64,000 nucleotides of DNA from Metridium senile. Its lineage: Eukaryota > Cnidaria > Anthozoa > Actiniaria > Metridiidae. This document shows, one piece after another, positions 1-12,800 of the stretch; positions within the stretch are counted from its first letter, which is position 1; each line of letters opens with the position of its first letter. The stretch is from positions 23,108,375 to 23,172,374 of the forward strand of contig OX459098.1 in the NCBI GenBank assembly GCA_949775045.1, read 5' to 3'. Made by a program: the position numbers and the translations under genes. A model generated the notes under the pieces. That model was not told the origin of the DNA and searched no databases. It saw nothing but the letters and a program-made list of their open reading frames with translations.

Positions 1-30
1 TTGTATGGGATAGATTTAAATAACACCTAC

Positions 31-3000
31 CGTCTGGATCTTGGATAATCTCCAATATGGACTTGTCCTGTCAACATAAAATTATGAAAATGTTGTAATA
101 AAGCAAATAATAGAAAACAAAAGACCAGAGAAGCATTTATTTAGGAAAAACACAACACAATGCATAGCAGAGTACTTCTTGATGCTTCTTGCATTTCCAA
201 AGTGCACTGTCAGCTGTCATCATGTACAAATTTGAAGAACCAGAGAAGCATTAGGAAAAACTCAATGCATAGCAGAATAGTTCTTCTTACAATTCCAAAG
301 TGCACTATAACTCTATAAGTAGTTAACTAGCTGTCATCATGTGCTGTATGTTAACTTACTAGTGTTGTCTTGCTCATGATCTTTTCCTCTGTTTCAAAGT
401 AAATATCCAACTTTCTCTCCTGGAATACAATATTAACTGCATATTGAATAATTGAAAACAAATTACCAAATCATTCACTTCTGTCAATTCTCATAATCAA
501 ATTTGGTTTGGCTGACCTAAATGGCTACATTATTATTACCTTATTCCACGCAATTTTCGCGCCACCAAAATTTCGCGACACTTTATTTTCGCGATTTCGC
601 TATTTTCGTAAAAACTAAGTCACTTTATTTTCACGATTCTGCCGTGAAAGCATGTCAAACGTTCTTTGGCTGTGAAATTAAATAGGAAATCAAGACAAAC
701 AAGTCCAAATGAAATGTGATTTAATCATCAAAACTGTAACACATAAGTGCCCATCGGCTCTACGCAATAAATATTGTTTCAAAATTATAAATATACAAAA
801 AAAGGTGTGTTGGCTAAATTAAGTCCCACAAAAAACTGTAACTATAATGGTAAAAGGGCAGCAGAATATATTACATATTTCACCAAAAGGCTTTATGTGT
901 TCTCACTTAATTATCGCGTTTCCAAATTTTTGCGACAAATATTTATTTTCATGTCACTTAATTTTCGCAATTTTTTTTTAAATCGTGAAATTCGTGAAAT
1001 TTAAGTGAAGCCAAAATATAGTGGAATAAGTAAGAGATAAATACCGAGAACGGAGGCAATAAGCCGTATAAAGCCCGAGGGGCCTTATAGGCTTTATAGG
1101 CTTATTGCCGACGTTCAAGGTATTTATCTGACTTATTACATGATTTACAGAGGTTTTCCAAAAAGCCCTTGTATTTTTAAATTTTGTATGCAACATTTGG
1201 GTTTTTACGCCATATACCGATGCAAGTCGTTTTCAAGACGACAAATATATTCTTCAGAAGATTCTTGAATTGTTTGTTTTTATTTTTAGTGCATGACTTA
1301 TTACATGATTGAATAGGTTTTCACACAACTTCATGTCCCAAAGGGCATCATCAAGCTGACTATTTTTTTAGTTTCCCATGAGAATACAATCCAAACAATG
1401 GGCTTTTAGTTTTGTTGTACACTACAATACTAATGAACTGTAACAAACAAATGAATACGTTTTCTTCTCACCAACTGACATCGATCGGACAGTTAGCATA
1501 AAGTGTTAGGGTCAGGATTTGTAAGCAAAGGGTTCGGGGTTCGGGGTTCGATCCTCGAAAGGGTCACTCTATCAGATGATTTTTTATCCGTTCAATGTTC
1601 GCAACTAGAAAGTTTAACGTTACATATAAAGTTGAAAAAGAACGGAAATGACAAAGATAATATAGGGATTAGGTCATTGGTATTCAAGGGCAATATACAT
1701 TAGTATTCAAGGGCAATATACATTAGTATTCAAGGGCAATATACATTAGTATTCAAGGGCAATATATAGATATTGCCCTCAAATGGGGGCAATATCTGTA
1801 TAAAGCCCTTGAATTGATAATGAACAGGGTAATACGCGATATAAAGCCCTAAAAGTAACAATGAAAACCGATGTAATCATGTAATAAGGTACAATATAGA
1901 CCTGATATAGAATTTACAAGTCACATTTCATTTTTTGTTGCACACCATAGTTTTTCACAATATTGTGTTACTTGCCTTTATGTGGTCAAGAAGTGCTGTT
2001 GCAATAGTGGTGTGCTGATCAATAAGCTTTTTCTTCTCAAGTAGTTCAGGCAATGAGCTGTACAATAACAATTATTAGTTTTTAATCAGTTTCAGTTTTT
2101 TAATTTGTTTTTAACTTAATATATAATGACATCTCCTTTAATCAATATACAGTAAGTTGATTTTATATGGAACAGACAACAACCAAGACTGTTATTAGAT
2201 CATTGGTAGCTGATATCATTAATGTTATTAAGTAGATAACTACCTGGTCAGTAGTTGTCCCTAAGGGATCAAGTAAATTGTAACATTATTGAAGCAATAA
2301 ACGAGCGATTTCCGTGGTTTATCGGTGTAATAAACCATGCGGGATGTTGGGAGAACACGAAAAAAGGCCTAAAGGCCGAATTACACGGCACAACTTTTGC
2401 CTACAAATGTCGCATGCAACTTGCTTAAACTTGACTTAAGTCAGATTATACTATTGTTAGTACCAAAGTTGTGCCGTGTAAATCAAGTTGCATGCGATAG
2501 TTGTAGGCAAAAGTTGTGCCGTGTAAATCGGCCTTAAGAAAATCTCGAGCCTCCGGGCGAGAGATTTTTGGCCTTTTTGAGTGTTCTCCCAACATCCCAA
2601 GTGGTTTATTACACCGATAAACCACGGAAATCGCTCGTTTATTGCTTTTATAATATAGAAAGTGTTTCAAAAACGAAATAAAAACGAATTAAAAGAAGTT
2701 ATTTTTTTTTCATTTTGCTGATGAACAAATCAATTCTCCTGAGAATTCTCAACCATCCAATCAAATCGCTTGTTATAAGCACAAATGTACAAATCTTTCA
2801 CAACTTTCAAAACTACAAAATTATATTCTGCAGGTTATGTTTTCATGAAAATATTACATTCTTTTTAAATTTTTTGGGAGAATATGGTAGATACAAGTGG
2901 AGAATGCCTCAAATCAAAGCTCTATGGATCAATGTAGCTTGCAAGCTAATGAAACGATCGAGTTTGTTGTCAATAACATGTTTGTTGGCCGGTTCTTGTT

Positions 3001-6000
3001 GATTTTGGCTGGTTTGAGTTGAGGATTGCTTGGACATTTTTCAATGAAGTTAGATTCTCCGCTAAAATTGGACGAAAAGAAATCGCCATGATAGTCAGGT
3101 AATCCTGCTTTGAACAAAAAAAGATGTATTCGCCGTTGGTCAGTTATTAAATAAATGCATTGATGAATACTTAAGATATTGACTATAGTTATATCGTAAA
3201 GCATCTGTTTTTGCAAGCTTATTTATTCAAGTGGATAATTTGTGTGCTAAACTTTGTCCGTTGGATGCCGTGTCATTCCCTTGGTTTGCATTGTGAAATT
3301 TAACTTCACTTTCTTCACTGAACAGATATCTTACTTTATCTTACTTATAATATCAACGTCAAACTTTGTTATCACTTTCCGCACAGCTTTTCAAACAGCC
3401 TGTTTCTGATAGTAACAAAATAAATTTCTTTTTGAATGTATCTCCATATCTAACACTGAAACAAAACCAAAACTTGTTTTTTATATGTCTAAAAATATAT
3501 AATGGATACCAAAAGATTTTTATAGAGCAAGTTACTCTCAAATTATATTATATGTTATATTGTAATATGTATTTTTTCAGTATTTTTTCTTTATTTATTT
3601 TCTTTCATACATTGTTGTATCTCTTGTTAAAATGTCCTTTCTCAATAATTTTATGTCAATATTTGTACTTTAATTTGTATTTGTATTTTTTTCTATTCCT
3701 GAACTCCATAAATATTGTAAACCAGTACTGTGTGACCTCCCATGATGAGCACAGGTCTTGGAGAAAACACAGAGTCAAATATATGTTTAAATAAAAATAA
3801 ATATCAATGAGAACTATTTTAATACAAGGCTAATATATGTACCTGACAGCAGAAGTGAGTTTGGCTGTACTATCACTTAATAGTTCTGTCATAGCTTCTT
3901 CATTATTTGAATCCATACCCTGATTGATATGAAAATAATTATATTTGCTTGAATAAATTGGTTTAAATTAATCAAATTTGTTGTTGAAAATGTGTCAAAA
4001 AGACTGAAAAAACAAAAAACACCAAAAAACAAAAACTCCATGGCCACATAGTTCCATTTATTACAATTTTCTATTTACAGATAGTAATTTCAATTGATGG
4101 CTTCTCCATTAACTTGTTTTCATCAGCCTTTTTATGACAAAAACATTTGTGTCGATAACACATTTCACAGGAGTGTTGCATGACAAGATGGCCTCAGAAA
4201 AATGTCTCTTATTGATCAATGGTAAATTAGCCTATCAGCAAACAAATGTTGTAGTATATTTTCTACAAGACATACCATGACATGTTTTAATCTTTTGACT
4301 TCTTCTTCAGAAGCTCGATATTCATCTAGTTCTTTCTGTATGGATTCAGCAACTGTAGGAAATGGGCTGTCAAATAAAAATACATCTAAGCCTAATGCAT
4401 TTACCATAATTATGTGATGAGATGTGATCAACTTTATTTAGGCACGCTAACCTATATATAAATAAATACTGGTTTCAAATAGGGGCGTGACAAAAGCAAG
4501 TATGAATATACAATATACAGCTATTTCAAAAAACATGGAATACTGAATAGTGCATTCCAAGACCAAAGGACATTATGGGTCTTTATTGATTTGAAATAAA
4601 TAGTAAATATACAGGGATAATTACACCCCATAACTAGCTCATACATTGTTTAGAATGGAATGCACTAAGAACAAAATTACTAATTATTTTACTATAAACA
4701 ATCTTACATGACCCCGAATGCATTTCGGTCTTGCAGTGCACTATTCAGTATGCAGTATTCTATGTTTTTTGAAATAGCTGTATACAATGATATAGCTATA
4801 TGCACTTCTTGCTATATAATATTAGCAGTCTAATTAACCTCTCTGTTCAATAGGTCTGTATTTACATATACTTTCTAAAAGTAGACAATTATTGAATACT
4901 ACATTACTTAACATGCTTCAAATAATTACCTGCCCTTATGTGAGCTCCAGAATCTATCTGTTGAATGGAGATCATAGGATTTGACTTTGGTTTGGTTGGG
5001 GTGTCTGTGATGTGCATCTGGGTGTTCGTCATTGCTTTGTGCTGCAGGTTCTTTCACTGTTACTCTATTCAAATGTAGATCCTGTTTATAAATCCCAAAG
5101 AAACATAACACTAAATCAATAATAGGGACAGCATCATGTTATCAAAATGAAGTTGTTTAACTCTGTATTCAAAAATATATTTCACTTATTTGCTCTGCTC
5201 ACTCGTGAAATATTACTTACCACTCAAAGATAAATTTTATAATTATGCGCCACTGTGCAATATCCTCTAATATTTATCATTCATTTGCATATCTTACCAA
5301 AACATCATGGGCAAGAGCTTGGTAGGTCCAAGTGTGGTGTAAAGGTGTACACAGATCCATGTTACGATCTAGAATAACAAGTACAGGCCGCTGGAAGCTT
5401 AAAATGAATAACAACAAGATAAGTATTTTTGCCCATGATTCATAAGTAAAGCTTGTTACAAGTGAATGGTGTGAAAAAAACACTTCAGCTCAAGATTTCA
5501 AAACCTCAGACAACAACACCAACAGTCTATCTCAAGCATGTACAAAACCTACAAAGTTACTACCTTATTTGTCCTGTTGGAATATCTGTAGTAAATAAAC
5601 TATTCCTTGAATCTCTCAAGTTTTCTCTTAGTTTCTTGTCTAGAGCCTAAAAAACAGACAGTTATTATACATCAAATAAAATATGAACAAACACACATGC
5701 ATAACTTACTTCTGCAACCATTTCTGCAGCATTTCCCTTGGGGCATCGTATAATTGGTACAGTACCTGGTGAAATAATAATAATACACTTGGCAAACCAA
5801 ATACTAAAGTTGCCTTTAGATATAAAGCCCAACTTCAAACAAACTAGGAGAAGCAGTTTTAAAAGTTTCAAGTTGTTCATTTATAGTTTCCTATTCTTAC
5901 ATGACCTAACCACTTACCCAGTGAAGCTAGCAAACAAAACAAACTGTCAACCAGAGAATCTCTCAGCACTTCAATGTCTGTATCTTTAGCATCTGGTCTA

Positions 6001-6844
6001 TTAATAGCTGAAAAACATCAAAAATGGACTATATTTTATTTAAAAAAACTCATGAATAATTTATAAGCCTTTAGTCCAATCAGTTGTACCATGCATGAGG
6101 GTTTAAGACTGATAAAGCCATCTTCTTAGTATTCTATAAAAATACATGTATCTTTATAATTATAAAGACATGTCTATTTATAAAGACATAAAACACTAAT
6201 GATAGGCTTTATCAGCCGAGGTATAAAGCCTCTAGTCAATCATGTGACCTCCACTGGTCCAAATAATTGGATCACTATGGATGAGAGAGGATCCTCCTAC
6301 TGTCAAGTAAAAGTCCTGTTTCAAATGTGGGACATATATAAGTCAGAGAATCTTGCCCATGATCAGAAGGTCATGAGAAGTTTGTTATCAATTTTTGTGT
6401 ATTTTTCAGCATTCTATTTGTATTTAAATCTGTACTTTCCCATTTAAATCTATACTTATGCAAATTGTGTTGATGTGTACTAAACACACAGATCAACCAA
6501 TTAGAGAAGTTCACTTTAGAAATACTCTGATTGGTTGATCTGTGTGTTTAGCACACATCAACACAATTTGCATAAGTACAGATTTAAATGGGAAAGTACA
6601 GATTTAAATGGGAACCTGTTATCAATAGATTATATGTACAACATTTACCATAATAAGAGATGGAATCTCTGTCCTGAAATCTTGTTGTAAACATTTCATC
6701 TTCCAGTGAAATGAAATTGAGGTATTGATCATAAACCTGAAACAGACATACAGCTCACAAAGTTATCTACTGCATCAATGTGAAGATTATAATTATCAAC
6801 AAAATAAATAAAAATGTTAGCATGTTTATCTGAAGGAAGTGTAT

Positions 6845-6875
<31 letters not shown>

Positions 6876-9800
6876 ACTTTATTTAGACACGGTATCAAAT
6901 CACTAAAATATTTACATGCAGTGCTCTCCCATTGAGCCGTGTTAAAAATGATATAAATATTATACATACTACATTATATATGGGTATGGAAAATAGTTAA
7001 TATATGATATACAATAAATGAATGATATAAATTATGTTATATTAAATATTATACATACTACATTATATATGGGTATGGAAAATAGTTAATATATGATATA
7101 CAATAAATGAATGATATAAATTATGTTATATTAAATATTATACATACTACATTATATATGGGTATGGAAAATAGTTAATATATGATATACAATAAATGAA
7201 TGTTATAATGTTATATTTAATTAAATGTTGTCAATAAATGACTTCAGAGTGGTTGCCTGTTTGGCTTTGGTGGAAAGTCTGACTATTCCAGATTGTCGCT
7301 CCCCTGTAAGTGAAGCTTTTTTTAAGCGCTTCAGTTTGAGGGCTAGGGACAAAGATATTATCACTTACGCCTCTGAGGTGGTGTTGATGTACATGGTTTG
7401 TCCGAACAAAAATGTCTTGCAGATAATCTGGGACATTCTTGTTATTAGTTTTGTAGAGGAGCTTTTTAAATTGTGTAGAACGTCTTTTCTCCAAGCAGGG
7501 CCAATTTAGGGTTGTTAATATCTGAGATGAGTGTATACTGTTGTCTGCACCAGTTAATATACGGGCTGCTCTATTCTGTAATTTTTGAAGTTTGTTGGGG
7601 AGTCCCAAACCAAAATTTCCCCAAACAGGGCTACAATAATCTAGATATGGAAGTATTAATGATTTATATATTGTAATTAAAACCTGCATGCACGGGAAGA
7701 AATGGTCTGAGTCTTCTGAGAGCAGCAAGAGTTTTTGCAATTTTGTGTGTGATCTCAGATATATGGATTTCCCAATTGAGTTGTTGATCTAAATGCACAC
7801 CCAGGCATTTGTATGTCTTTACACGCTCGATCTGTCCCCCGTTAAGGCTAATACCAAGATCAGCGGGTAAAGACAGCTGCTGTTTTTGTCTAGTGCCAAT
7901 AAACATACATTTAGTTTTTAATACGTTTAGACTTAGTTTGTTGGCATCAAGCCATTGTTTTAACTCTAGTAAATCATGATTTATGGAGGAGAATAAATCC
8001 TCTGGTTCACTCACAGTGTACGTTAAATTCGTATCATCCGCATACATGCGAGTTACAGAGGAAAGATTACAGCTTGGCAGGTCATTAATGTACAGTAGAA
8101 ACAATAGAGGGCCTAAAATTGAGCCCTGAGGTACTCCACAACGTAGATCACAAATGTTGGACATTACATTGTTTACCACTGTACATTGTGTCCTGCCAGT
8201 TAGATAGTTTTGAAATAAATTAAGACTTAGGCCTCTGAAACCGTACATTTCCATTTTGCTCAGAAGTATAACATGATCAATGGTATCAAAAGCCTTTTTA
8301 AGGTCAATAAATAGTGTATTCTTTTGACATAACATGAGCAATTTAATAGGCCTACCCCTTCTAAATGGAGAAGCTGTGTCAAAATGAACATCAGAAATGA
8401 AAAGAGCACCTCAACATTAATTTTGACACAGCTGCTCGATTTAGAAGGGTTAGGGTCACTTGACCTGTTGCTTCAAAAGGCCAACTGAATATGATAAAAA
8501 AAATAAAATGTAAAACAAAGGACATTTCTTACAAAATAATATTTAATGTAAACAATTATAACACTGTCTTTGAGTGCTTTTGGACAAGCATGGCAGCATT
8601 ATAATGATATAATTACAAAGGCAGCAACTTCTCAATTATTTTGAATTCCTGATAACTTGGTTGGCAGCTAATGCATGAGCTAGCACCTCCAATGAGATGA
8701 TTAATAAGGTTGATTGATTAGGGTGATTAATTAATGAATACTGACCTTTGAAATTTGTGGAACACAGTTTGTTTGAACAGCAACTGAGGCAAGATCTTCA
8801 AGACGATGTCTTGATATTGCACTGATAAAATTTAAATAGTATGACTCGTACAACTGATTTTTGCAGTCCTAAAAAGAGACAAGATATCAATAATTTTTAT
8901 TAATAAAATTTAACAAAGACTGGTATCTCTAGTAATAACAATAAAATGATTATGCTCACAATGGTTTTGCTCAACTTTTACGCAACTTGCTCTATTTATG
9001 ACATACAGTAAAAACCAGCATATAAGAACCAGTGGATTAAGAACCACTAGGCTAAAATTTGCTTTTTAAGCACCTGTTAAAAAAGAACCACTTTAGCCTA
9101 AAACATTAGACTGGTTCTTATAATATGAAAGGTTTACAGATTTATTTGGAAATTTGAAAAAAATATTAGCAAGTAAAATTATTGTAGGGCTGATGAAGCA
9201 GTACTTTTATGAATGCAAACATGGTCAAAGAGCATCTTTTGAATAATAATTCTATTGATGTAATGATGAATTTAATGAGTAGAAATCTGAACAATACTAT
9301 ACCTGACATATTCTTTTAACATTCTCTTCAGTTGGCATTACAAAGTACACTGCTGGAACTTCTGGGATTGGATCTCTATCCGTGTGAAGAATGCTAAAAT
9401 GAAAGCAAAAATATATAATTCCTTGTTGTTCAAGTATTTTTTTAATTACTAATTTTTCATCAATTCATCAATATTTCATTTAATATTGTCTGTTGCTTGG
9501 TTTTATATATAATTATCTATATGTTATCCCTTTGTTACCCTGCTCAAGGAGCTCTTGTTCTTGAAGCAAATTACACAATATTTCATGAGGTTAAACATTA
9601 TATCATCATACTGAAAACTGAAATACATTGCTGGACATACAGTGATATATTTTGTTATGGTTTTGCCAATCAACCATTGTTATTAGAACAAAGAAAATTA
9701 ACAAATCTATTGTAAAAATGGTTGGCAAACTACCATCACAATACACACACTTGTAAACACTACACCCACCTATTGGCACCTTATCCAGACTTATTACAAA

Positions 9801-12800
9801 TAATAGCTAATACTTACCACTTTCTATAAGACAGGTGTCCAATGTAAAAGAAAGAACTTAAAACATATTTATTGCAAGAAGCTTATAACCAGGGTTGGGA
9901 AGAGGGGGTACCAATCATGAATCACAGGTCGTTTTTCATGATTTCACAGATCAAGGAGTATAACGTAAAGCGTTTTCACAAATCACAGTTTTAGAACTCG
10001 CGATGCGGTTAAGGATATACAGGACACAATTGGGATATTTTTTTAAAAAGCTCTTAACGAGTTTTAGACTACGAGTAGTCCTTCTTTTCCCTCCAGAATC
10101 AGTAATTTTAAAAAACGAGTGTTGCGGGATTCCTGTGGAGCACGCCGGAAATAGATCGTTGAGTAGGGAGAGGAAAAGAAGGGACTACAGACAACACTGT
10201 AAGAAACGAATTACCGCCCTTTTTTAACACATAGTTATCTTGTCAAAATCGTGTCATCGGGTAATCAATATCAAATGGATCATTTAGACTGCAATTAAAT
10301 CCAATTAATTTTAACCAATCCAATTGGATCTGTAAAATGGCTAGGTTGTTAACTGACGCGGGAAAATAGTCTCTTATTGTCGCTTCGCAATGTAAACATC
10401 TATGGTGGATACACCAAAAAAAACTGCCAAGAGAGAGCGAAAGCCGAAGCCATCCACAGTCGATGACTTTTGCAGAGCATGTGGCTGCTCTTTCAAAATA
10501 GTTTACGGAGAGTTTGCAAAAGTTTCACATATTTCCACGGAAAATCTGTTTGACCTCCCAGGACGTTCTGGCGTTCAGATCTCAGATCAAATTTTTCGTT
10601 CACTTCGGTTGCAGTGATGCCAACATCAGTTAAATCTCGTATTTGATCGTCAATAATTCTTTTCAATGGCTAAACAACAAGGACACGACAGCTTTGAGAT
10701 TTTAGCTTCGCCAAAACAAATAGTTGGTAGATCAAGCTCTTGCCAAAACCGGTCGACAGAACAGCGAAAACATCTTTGCCATCTAGCAAATTGATAACGG
10801 CCACTTTCTGTTCTTCTTTTAAGGATGAAATGTTTGGAAAACTTTCCAGACACTCGTTTAAAATAGCTTCATGGTCAGCCATAGTAAACTAAGTGACCGT
10901 GTGCTGGAATGTTTCACGATGACGCTTGACAGCTTGGCGCGTTCCATTACAGCCGCTGACAGATCGATCGTTTTTAGCCAATCGGAATTTTCCGTTGTGA
11001 GAGCAACGGGTAATTCGTTTCTTACAGTGTTTATAGATGTTTACATTGCGAAGCGACAATAAGAGACTATTTTCCCGCGTCAGTTAACAACCTAGCCATT
11101 TTACAGATCCAATTGGATTGGTTAAAATTAATTGGATTTAATTGCAGTCTAAATGATCCATTTGATATTGATTACCCGATGACACGATTTTGACAAGATA
11201 ACTATGTGTTAAAAAAGGGCGGTAATTCGTTTCTTACAGTGTTGTCTGTAGTCCCTTCTTTTCCTCTCCCTACTCAACGATCTATTTCCGGCGCGCTCCA
11301 CAGGAATCCCGCAACACTCGTTTTTTTTAAATTACTGATTCTGGAGGGAAAAGAAGGACTACTCGTAGTCTAAACGAGTTTAGTTTACATCAACTTCCCT
11401 ACAAAGTATACATTTCCTGAAAGCTTTAAGATAACATATTTAGTTGAAGTTTTAAAGAAAACCCATTAGTTTTGGAGAAATCGGGCATATAGTGAGAGAG
11501 TGATGTCTTAGAGCGAGATGTTTATTTGCAGAAGTGTTAATGGGTAAGGATCAAATTTTTTGACCTTATTATTGTACATAATATATTGATCTACCAAAGT
11601 GTGCCTGCGATTTGTCTTTTAGCACTTCGTTAATTTTTTATTGATTTTTTTAGTTCAACCTACATATTTTTTAGTGCATTCTTTAGTAAATGTCTAATAT
11701 CTGACGAAAGAAAACGAACAAATGCAGGCACACTTTGAAATTAGAGCTATGTTTGGGTCATCATGCTGATTTTCACATTAATTGGTCAAAAATCCTCTGC
11801 AAATAAACCTTTTAAAGTTGTATATCTTATCAAATTCTACTACTGAGAAATTTGTAGTTTTGTTTTAATAGGATTAAAAGATTCTTTACTCGATGTTGAC
11901 AAGCGTAAGTCAATATGCGTCACTTAAGGAATGTGATCCTTGACTGATCGTAACATAATTTACTAAGACGATCTAGAACTCTAAAAACTCTAAGAACTAG
12001 TACATGTAGAATGATTAATTTTCAAAATAAATATCAAAAACTTTGTATGTTGTTGCAGTTTAGTTTTCGCTTGTAACAACACGATACCATGTGGTCGTGA
12101 CCTCAAAGATAACACATTTTGACAGCTCCTGTCAATATTCCAACGCATTCATTAGACTATCAAAAATGCTTTTTCTTTTATATCTTCTTTGCAAAAAATA
12201 TTTTTGAACTCAATTTTTATAAGGTTGTGGATCTCAATCTGTTGTTTGATTTAGTTTGTTTTTTTAAAAAAACCTGTACTTTGAGGTGAATTGTGTCCTG
12301 TATATCCTTAACTCTGATGTTTCTAATGTGTTGTACTTGTTAGACGGATAATGAATATTAACTAAATCTTCCAGATATACAAAGAATACACTTACACAAT
12401 TGTTTATAATTATGTAAATCATGGGTCACGGGCGAAGATGATTTCAGCTCGTGATTCAAAATCTTTCTCGTGTTCTCCCAACAATCCCGCGTGTTTCTAA
12501 CACAGAATAGAAACACGGAAAATATCTTCTAATGCTTAAATTTTGATCAGAACTCGCTATAGGATTGTTAGGATTTTCTACATAATTTCTATTGTTTATA
12601 GTAATTAGTTATTTCTATTTTAATAATTTTATCACTAGAGCGCAAACACTATATCCGTGAAATAGAATTAAATTGCTACTGTGTAATAGTTCTTATTTAG
12701 TGACTATTAGTCACTATCAAAGACAACTAAAGTTGTAATGAGTTATTGTTTTCTTTTGTATTCATTGTTTCTGGTTGAGTGATAGTCACTAAATAGTCAG

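Larger units (their letters stand above)
10065..11372. mobile_element. MULE-like element with long inverted repeats and a 9-bp target duplication, carrying two gene-start fragments
   Basis: 1308 bp. Inverted repeats 10065-10403 and 11033-11372 (about 339/340 bp, over 95 percent identical) begin TAGACTACGAGTAGTCC. The target duplication AACGAGTTT lies at 10056-10064 and 11373-11381. Long repeats plus a 9-bp duplication are the hallmark of Mutator-like elements. The 630-bp centre holds two short coding remnants reading inward from each end: an unknown protein start (10402-10617, plus) and a RecQ-like helicase start (10882-10493, minus). It has no transposase, so it is non-autonomous: either an internally deleted derivative or a gene-capturing Pack-MULE-like element. 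It lies in SCFD1 intron 3. Confidence 0.88.
10013..12307. mobile_element. TTAA-flanked transposon (piggyBac- or Kolobok-like MITE), host of the nested MULE-like element
   Basis: Ends GGATATACAGGACACAATT at 10013-10031 and its complement at 12289-12307, each bordered by TTAA (10009-10012, 12308-12311). With the nested insertion (10065-11381) removed it would be about 980 bp. No coding capacity of its own was seen. TTAA target duplications are typical of piggyBac and Kolobok; the superfamily is inference. Confidence 0.75.

Noticed and set aside
1510..1570. tRNA T-arm-like gggttcgatcctcg
   Set aside because: No matching A-box or cloverleaf upstream; may be SINE debris.
7225..7509. 94-codon plus ORF
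   Set aside because: Antisense shadow of the LINE reverse-transcriptase fragment.
9000..9135. Candidate mariner-like MITE (CAGTAAAAACC ... AAGAACCAG / CTGGTTCTTAT)
   Set aside because: Inner motifs are inverted but the outer ends do not match well enough to define an element.
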